Assembly: GCA_964023205.1 (NCBI GenBank)
Contig: OZ026838.1
Location: 25,633,843 to 25,697,842 of the forward strand
Origin: Lutraria lutraria
Lineage: Eukaryota > Mollusca > Bivalvia > Venerida > Mactridae
DNA length: 64,000 bases
Direction: 5' to 3'
The notes under the pieces were generated by a model, which saw only the letters and a program-made list of their open reading frames with translations, did not search any database and had not been told where the DNA came from. Position 1 is the first letter of the stretch. The number at the start of each line of letters is the position of its first letter. The translations under genes and the position numbers were made by a program. Below, piece after piece: positions 48,650 through 64,000 of this stretch.

Positions 48650-49690
48650 GTATTTCACTCAGTATGATGGAGAGGATCATTTAATGCTGCTTATTCTCTG
48701 ATTGAAGTATGATTTATGTATACATGTATATATTTCCTTCCATTAATTCTGTGAAGTGCCTTTTGTCTTATTGAGTATGCTTTAACAGGGGTGGTAAAAG
48801 AACAAGGCTGCAAGAAGCAGTCTTCTATTGTTTTTTACCCCAATTGCTATGTAGAGGTTTACATTCTGTTGCCATAACATTGTATCAACACCGATTGTTT
48901 TACATACATGTATTTGCTATTGAAATGGCTCGTGTGTTTTTGAGGCTCTATCTAAACTACTAAAAATTTGGGTAAGGATTACTTGCAATATTGCTTGTAG
49001 TGACTGCTTCATTATTTTAATACTACTGTTGATTTGATTTTATTAAAATTAGGTCATTCAAGGACCATATGCCAGTGCAAAAAATGAAACAAATGATGTC
49101 CATTAAATTATATCTGTATATTATTATATATTATTATTATATGTTTTATTAAAAAATTAAGTAAGTAATCCTTATCAAATTAAGAGGAAAGTTTGAAGGT
49201 TGAAAGTTAACTATTCATAGATAATGCTGGAATTGGCTTCATTGAATTATTCTATAAATGATATTGTTGTTATTTTCAACTGCTTGCAAATTTCTGCAGT
49301 AAATCTTGTTATTGAGTTGCCCACAATACATTATGATTGTATGTGTGTAGACTTATACATATTTTATGTCCTATAACAACATACACCTCATGTACAAGTG
49401 GATTTGCTTTTTGGAATTCTTTTTCATATTTATACCATGTGACTGTTGTTTGTTTTACATCATCCATATCATTATTATATACATTATTTGTTTTTTATGG
49501 TTTGTTCACTATTGTAAACTAGTTCCTTTTTGTACAGCATGTTTCATGCTTCAAAAATAGTGTTATTTATATTTTTCTATTCACATATATACTTAAATAA
49601 ACTACTGATAGCTATATTAACTTGATGGTTTGTTCTTATTTGCTTTATGACAAACGATTCTGTGCCCAAATTTTTATGAAAATTTCTGGT
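48650..49690. other. Intergenic AT-rich DNA
   Basis: No supported gene was seen. Low-complexity TATTATATATTATTATTATATG lies near 49120-49142. Overlapping short frames at 49337-49560 lack any family signal. Confidence 0.4.
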
Positions 49691-49699
49691 ACTCAAGTA

Positions 49700-49962
49700 C
49701 ACAGGTGGCAGTATCAGTATTTGGTCCACAAATGATGCAAAAAAAAATTTCCCGTAACTGATCTTATATATACTATCAAGGTAAAAAGCCTACTATATGT
49801 CTATATGCCAAACAATGTGGAACATCGCATCTCGTTATTTCAGCATAAAAGATGTGCGCTGAAGACATATAGTAGGCTTTTTACCTTGATAGTATATATA
49901 AGATCAGTGACGGATTTCTTTTTGCATCATTTGTGGACCAAACACTGATACTGCCACCTGTG
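49700..49962. mobile_element. Foldback element: near-perfect 100-bp inverted repeat
   Basis: The left arm 49700-49802 (CACAGGTGGCAGTATCAGTA ... CCTACTATATGTCT) and the right arm 49863-49962 are reverse complements. They differ only by a few substitutions and a short indel in the A-rich stretch. The loop is 60 bp and contains GCATCTCGTTATTTCAGC. A transcript would form a long stable hairpin. There is no coding capacity. Confidence 0.9.
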
Positions 49963-50132
49963 CTCAAGTATAGACATTTCATATAAGACTGAATTAGAAC
50001 ACAAAATTTATGCTATGGTACCAATACATGAAGCTTTGGGTTAAACTACACTTACGATGAAGACAAGGTGCCAGTACACTAAAATTGAGCCAAGACATCA
50101 ACGCTTAGCTTAAAAATCGATAAAAATACACA

Positions 50133-50956
50133 AAGCAAGAGGGTCATGATGGCCCTGTAAATGCTCACTAGGAAAAAAGGTCATTTGGAGAATTTTCTGT
50201 ACACGAGTCCCAAGTATAATCAAGTGACCCTAAGGTCAGGGCCAATTTTTACCCCAGGGCCATAATATGAACAAATTTGGAAGAGGCTTCCTAGACAATA
50301 TTACATACAAAATATCTTAGCTCCAGGCCTTGTGGTTTTGGAGAAGAAGATTTTTCAAATTTTCCTATAACAAATGGGAGTAAATTCCGGGGCAGTACCA
50401 ATTTTGACACTGGGGCCATAATTTGAGCAAAATTTGTAGAGATCTACTAGACAATACTACATACAAACTATCTTAGCTCTAGGCCTTGTGGTTTTGGAGA
50501 TTTTTAAAAAATTTCCTATATAAGACTATATAAATCAAGTGACCCCTGGGGCGAGGCCAATTTTGAACCTAGGACAATAATTTGAACAAACTTAGTCGAG
50601 GTCCACTAGACAATGCTACATACAAAATATCTTAGCTCTAGGCCTTGTGGTTTTAGAAAAGATTTTTCAAAATTTCCTATATAATGTAGAAAAACCCTGG
50701 GGCTCTAGGCCCTGTGGTTTCGGACAAGAAGATTTAAAGTTTTTTCTATTTGTTGCCATGAGTTTTATTAGGAAATTTAATTTTTTGAACAACTTTGAAA
50801 GGGTACCACCCAAGGATCATTCCAGCAAAGTTTGGTTGCAATCGGCATTGCGGTGTAGGAGGAGATGTTGTTTTAAGTAAATATGGACACCACTTCACGA
50901 TGGACGCAGGGCGATCACAAAAGCTCACCTTGAGCACATTGTGCTCTGGTGAGCTA
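50133..50956 (+). mobile_element. Pearl/Helentron-like (HINE) element, second sequence family
   Basis: The left end has AGGGTCATGATGGCCCT and the right end has palindrome 50922-50955 (AGCTCACC...GGTGAGCT with inner GAGCACATTGTGCTC). The end layout is the same as at 15371-16496, but the internal tandem units differ: about 150 bp each, carrying CTTAGCTCTAGGCCTTGTGG near 50321, 50471 and 50631. Frames on both strands near 50647-51069 are repeat artefacts. Confidence 0.75.
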
Positions 50957-51284
50957 ATTATATTTATGATCAAGATATATGCAAGCATTTTCAATAAATG
51001 ACTGAAGACGTAATACAAAGAACATTTTATTTTCATGTATACAGACCAATAACTAAAATTACAGACCATCTGAGGCCAACTGATTAGCTGTAAAGAAACC
51101 TCTATTAGAGCAGTTCATTCACTTTACTCACAGTCTAGTGTATAACATGTAGAATTCTCAGATCATGTTTGATGTACCATAAAAACAATAATCATGAAAA
51201 ATAGTAAAATAAATAATGAATAACAAACACTAACTGAAAGTAGAAAACAGTTATATGGTATTAAATCTAATCAGTGGGAACTAT

Positions 51285-51480
51285 TTTTTTCCTGGGTTTA
51301 ACGTCGCACGAACAGCCGGGGACATTTGGCAACTTTTCTGGCTTCAAAGGTGGTGGAAGATCCAAGGTGTAGACCTAGGTAGAACCATCCATCTTCCATA
51401 AGCTAGCATGACATATTCCCCACATATGAAATTTGATCCTGGTGAGATTCAAACTCATAGAGGTGAGGGACCAGTGATCA
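51285..51480 (-). mobile_element. tRNA-derived SINE, family F, copy 2
   Basis: On the minus strand it reads TGATCACTGGTCCCTCACC, GAGTTTGAATCTCACCAGGA (B-box-like), CATATGTGGGGAATATGTCA, a mid block AGATGGATGGTTCTACC, and a tail GTGCGACGTTAAACCC. The tail is the typical 3' end of mollusc SINEs mobilised by a LINE partner. Confidence 0.7.
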
Positions 51481-51549
51481 GTAAAATCATATCAAATGCT
51501 TTCACCCAATGTTGCTAAAACATGAATAGGGAAATATGTTATGAACCAT

Positions 51550-51745
51550 CATTTTACTAAGGAAAATTAACAAAGCAAGTGACAGGAATAGTCACAAAAC
51601 CAGGTTTTCATTCTCCAGACACTCATCCCTTGAGAAATAGGTGTTGCACACAGAAGAGTATTTCTCTATATATTGCGTATGTGCAAAATAAACAAAGGGC
51701 ACTAATTCTCACCGCCAATCTAACAACCTTTGGAAAACCTCTTGG
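51550..51745 (+). repeat. Dispersed repeat, family G, copy 1
   Basis: It shares GTCACAAAACCAGGTTTTCA, TTCTCCA, GTTGCACACAGA, AAATAAACAAAGGGC and CCTTTGGAAAACCT with 56600-56985 in the DDX43-like gene. It is non-coding. Confidence 0.7.
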
Positions 51746-53328
51746 GGACTAAATAATTTAAATGTACAACTTAAACAGCACAAAAAATCTACAACGAAGA
51801 CATACATCAAGTATGGTTACTCTATCAATTTCAAACATAAATGAGGAATGTGATCCATTTAACAAAAATAAAAAAAATACTGTTCCCCATATATTCAACA
51901 AGACATTAATAACCAAACATTTAACAATAATTTACATTACAGTGTTACACATACAAACATTTTCTTTGGCAGACATATTTCATAAATACATAGTACAAAA
52001 TTTTAACAGTTCAAGTGAACAAGCATACAGTAAAAACCTCAATTATTTGACGACCGATTATCCGAATACCTGATATTATACCTAATAAGATTGGCGGTCC
52101 CAATTATGTCTCAATACACTAGTTTTTCACTAGTTTTTCACATCTATTATTCAAGACCGTCAATTGATAATAATGGGCGATTGAGAATCAACAAATGTGT
52201 AACGTTAATTCATATACAAATGGGTCAACAGTTTAATTGTTCAAACTAATGTTGGGTTAATTTGAATACAATATGCATTGTCATTAAAGCGGATTATGTT
52301 GTTTGTTACGATTTTATACTTATCGCCACAAATATTTTAATGAGATTTATAGACTGTATGAAATGATATGCATTTTCAGTGTCATTCTAAATTTTAAAAC
52401 TGATTCAAACACAATTAAACAAAACTAACTAGAAAATAATGGTTTAATGAAAAAAATGTAATAAACTTAAAGATTTCATGTCTTCCTTCTAAAATTAGTT
52501 GATTGTACTGTACATAGAGGATATTAAATAAGTATGGATTCCGTATTGAATTTATTTAACGAGTTCAATAAATTCAAGACAGAATCTACACTAATTTAAT
52601 ATTCTATTTATCACATACCCTGAAAATATGATGAAAAACAACATACCTGTTTGACATTGCTACTACTAACAAAAGAGTGACACATGCATAATAAGGCTTT
52701 TTAATCAGGAGCACAATTATGAAACATCATGAATAATAAATTTGTGAACATATCTAACAATATATACAGCCTCTTTGCTTACTCAGATTGTTAAAATCAA
52801 TTCAACATTACTCCTGTGAAGTTATAAATTTTGTTGACAAACAGCATAGGAATAAATTCATGTGAATCTGCTCATTTACATATTATATGCACGGTTGTGC
52901 AATATCGTTTTTACGGCACAGGTATGTGATAATAAACTGTAAGGCATTCATCTGCACTGCTCTGTATTCTACATTTCTGCTTTTTAAAAAAAAATATACC
53001 ATAATGAAGTAGTCTCCAACTACTGATGTTTTATTTCTGTGAGATTCTTGACCGCAGATCAAGATTGTTCAAGATTTGGCCTCTTACAGGAACTTAACTA
53101 GAGTACAATAAAAAAATATGTTTACAACAAAACAAATTCGATACTAACATAAAATATATGTACAACATTTTATTACAATCTAAAAGGAACAGATAGATAA
53201 CAATAAACTCAAAAGAATCAACTACAAAATATTGCACCACTATTCAATCAGAAGAATATCAATACAATACATAATAGGAAAGGTAAAATCATGTAACATA
53301 TTCGTAGTTAGATCGACACTTTACTAAC
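51746..53328. other. Intergenic AT-rich DNA
   Basis: I see no gene. The 103-codon + frame at 51762-52073 is Asn/Thr/Ile/Lys-rich, as expected by chance in AT-rich DNA. Confidence 0.4.
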
Positions 53329-53508
53329 TACAGTCAAACCTGTGAACATAGGCCACCCTTGGGAAAGACAAAATGTGGCCTTTATTGACAGGTGGCCATT
53401 ACTCGGAGGTCATTTTGTTCTTCAAAATCTCTAAAGGTTTTTAGAAAATGGCCTTTATTCACAGGGTGGTCTTTATTTGGAGGTGGCTGCTAACACAGGT
53501 TTGATTGG
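53329..53508. mobile_element. MITE-like inverted-repeat element, copy 5
   Basis: It starts TACAGTCAAACCTGTGAACA and ends CTAACACAGGTTTGATTGGA. The interior has GGCCACCCTTGGGAAAGAC, GGCCTTTATTGACAGGTGGC and GGTCTTTATTTGGAGGTGGC. The last bases of the right repeat are mutated. Confidence 0.85.
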
Positions 53509-53509
53509 A

Positions 53510-54485
53510 CATTTTGGAAATGAGACCTAAGCAGATGCTAAAATTACTTGTTCATTTTGTACTAAGGCAAGAGGTAAAAAATTAACAGAAAATTTCAAAC
53601 TGCAGCCATAAGGTAAGTCAATTTTATTTCTGTAAACAGTCAATAAAAGTCAAGAGTTTAGAAATAAATTACAATACATAATTTTCATATCCTTCTTTTA
53701 CATATGTGTATGACTATATGTATACCAACGACAGCACCTTATGGCAAATACCACATCTAAATATTCAAAAGCAAATTTTATACATGTATTTGAGACATAG
53801 TATTTAGGCCGAAATCTTATTTTTCTAGTTTAGCTCATTATGGTTCGACTGTTAAATAAAGGAGTAAAATCTAAGTTTGAAGAGAAAAATGGTGGTTGGG
53901 GGTGGAGCCTAACACAAAAGAAATCTATTGAATTCAGTCAGTGACCACTTAAATCTTTTGTTTCCTAAGTGGTCATTCTTTTGTTCCTATGGAAATACCA
54001 CCTATGGTAGCAAATGTAGGGGAGTGCACACAGCCATTAATTCAGACTTGGACAAACTATATTTTAAGTTGTCTTAAAAACAATTAAAATGTCAGTCTAC
54101 ACCACATATGATATTTAGCATAGAATAATTGTCAATATTAAAATATGAAACTTTATATTCCAATATCAATAAAAAACAACAATGAAAAAATAAAACATCT
54201 GGATCAAGTACTGATATGTCACATATCTAAACATGCTTAATGTTTGGCACCACATATAAACAAGACATGGAAATCGGTGACTGGCAAAACAACACACTCC
54301 AGTACTACAGTAACACACAACCCAGTACTGCAATAATGCAGAACTCAGTACTACTGAAAATGAGTTCCTCAAGAATACCGTAACATTCTCTACATTATTC
54401 TCCAACAAAGCCGACATACTTCAACATTTTTCCATTGTGCCGATTGCTAACGTTCAGTGACTAGTGTGTCTCTATTAATTGATAT
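53510..54485 (-). other. Probable 3' UTR and downstream flank of the DDX43-like gene
   Basis: This region follows the helicase stop codon on the minus strand. No unambiguous AATAAA was found on that strand close to the stop, so the transcript end is unknown. The minus-strand frame at 54166-54417 is unsupported. Confidence 0.35.
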
Positions 54486-63721
<9,236 letters not shown>

Positions 63722-63934
63722 CTAAATATGACAATGGTAACATACTTGAGAGTAATCATTCTTCTATTCTACTCAATTAAAAAACAAAACCATTTTAATA
63801 AGATTCAAGTTAGCTAGACAAAAAGGCAAACTTTAAATAACTTAAGGATGAAAACAATATTTGTAAATATTTTTTACAATCAGCCTTAAAATGAAGAAAT
63901 CCATTTAAGGTTTTATATCTTTCCTTTTTTGTTA

Positions 63935-64000
63935 TACTGTGGAATCATTAATTTTTGTTGGGGGTTTAATTTTGTGGATTTCGTGGGTCTACTCATCCAC
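63935..64000 (+). repeat. Start of a dispersed repeat at the window edge
   Basis: The phrase GTGGAATCATTAATTTTTGT, GGGGGTTTAATTTTGTGGAT, TTCGTGGGTC is a common molluscan repeat pattern; it is cut by the window end and no second copy is visible here. Confidence 0.35.

Overview
This window is nuclear DNA of an AT-rich, intron-rich metazoan, most likely a bivalve mollusc. Split genes with GT..AG introns carry recognisable animal proteins. The repeat landscape looks molluscan: short tRNA-derived SINEs, pearl/Helentron-like elements with hairpin ends and internal tandem units, many small inverted-repeat elements, and a decayed BEL/Pao retrotransposon. The species cannot be named from sequence alone. 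I found no bacterial operon, CRISPR array, rRNA gene or functional tRNA gene.

Layout. At 0-1.75 kb lies the last exon of a + strand gene, tentatively an INSYN1-like protein, with its poly(A) signal. At 1.77-2.5 kb a small inverted-repeat element has expanded internally into a 25-copy, 22-bp minisatellite with higher-order structure. From 2.5 to 16.5 kb there is gene-poor DNA with SINEs, an AACGTT-palindrome element and a 1.1-kb pearl/Helentron-like element. At 16.6-20.95 kb a weakly supported minus-strand gene and a + strand transcript diverge from a CpG- and CRE-bearing promoter. From 21 to 27.5 kb there are only repeats. At 27.5-31.4 kb is a dead BEL/Pao element whose two LTRs face opposite ways.

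The right half carries three good genes. A TMEM53/DUF829 alpha/beta-hydrolase-like gene lies on the minus strand (31.48-33.63 kb), with a possible mitochondrial-type N-terminus. A DHHC palmitoyltransferase of the ZDHHC9/14/18 group lies on the + strand (39.18-43.0 kb), with most of its protein in one exon and an unusual CPM in place of CPW after DHHC. A DDX43-like DEAD-box RNA helicase lies on the minus strand (54.49-63.72 kb and beyond). Seventeen of its exons are here, all helicase motifs are intact, and it ends in a Gly/Arg-rich tail; its 5' end, where a KH domain is expected, is outside the window.

The genes have no obvious common pathway; animal gene order rarely implies one. The most unusual content is in the repeats: the element-seeded minisatellite, the inverted-LTR BEL copy, a near-perfect 100-bp-arm hairpin at 49.7-49.96 kb, and a set of hairpin-ended elements that share an architecture across several sequence families. 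I see no convincing undescribed multi-gene system.
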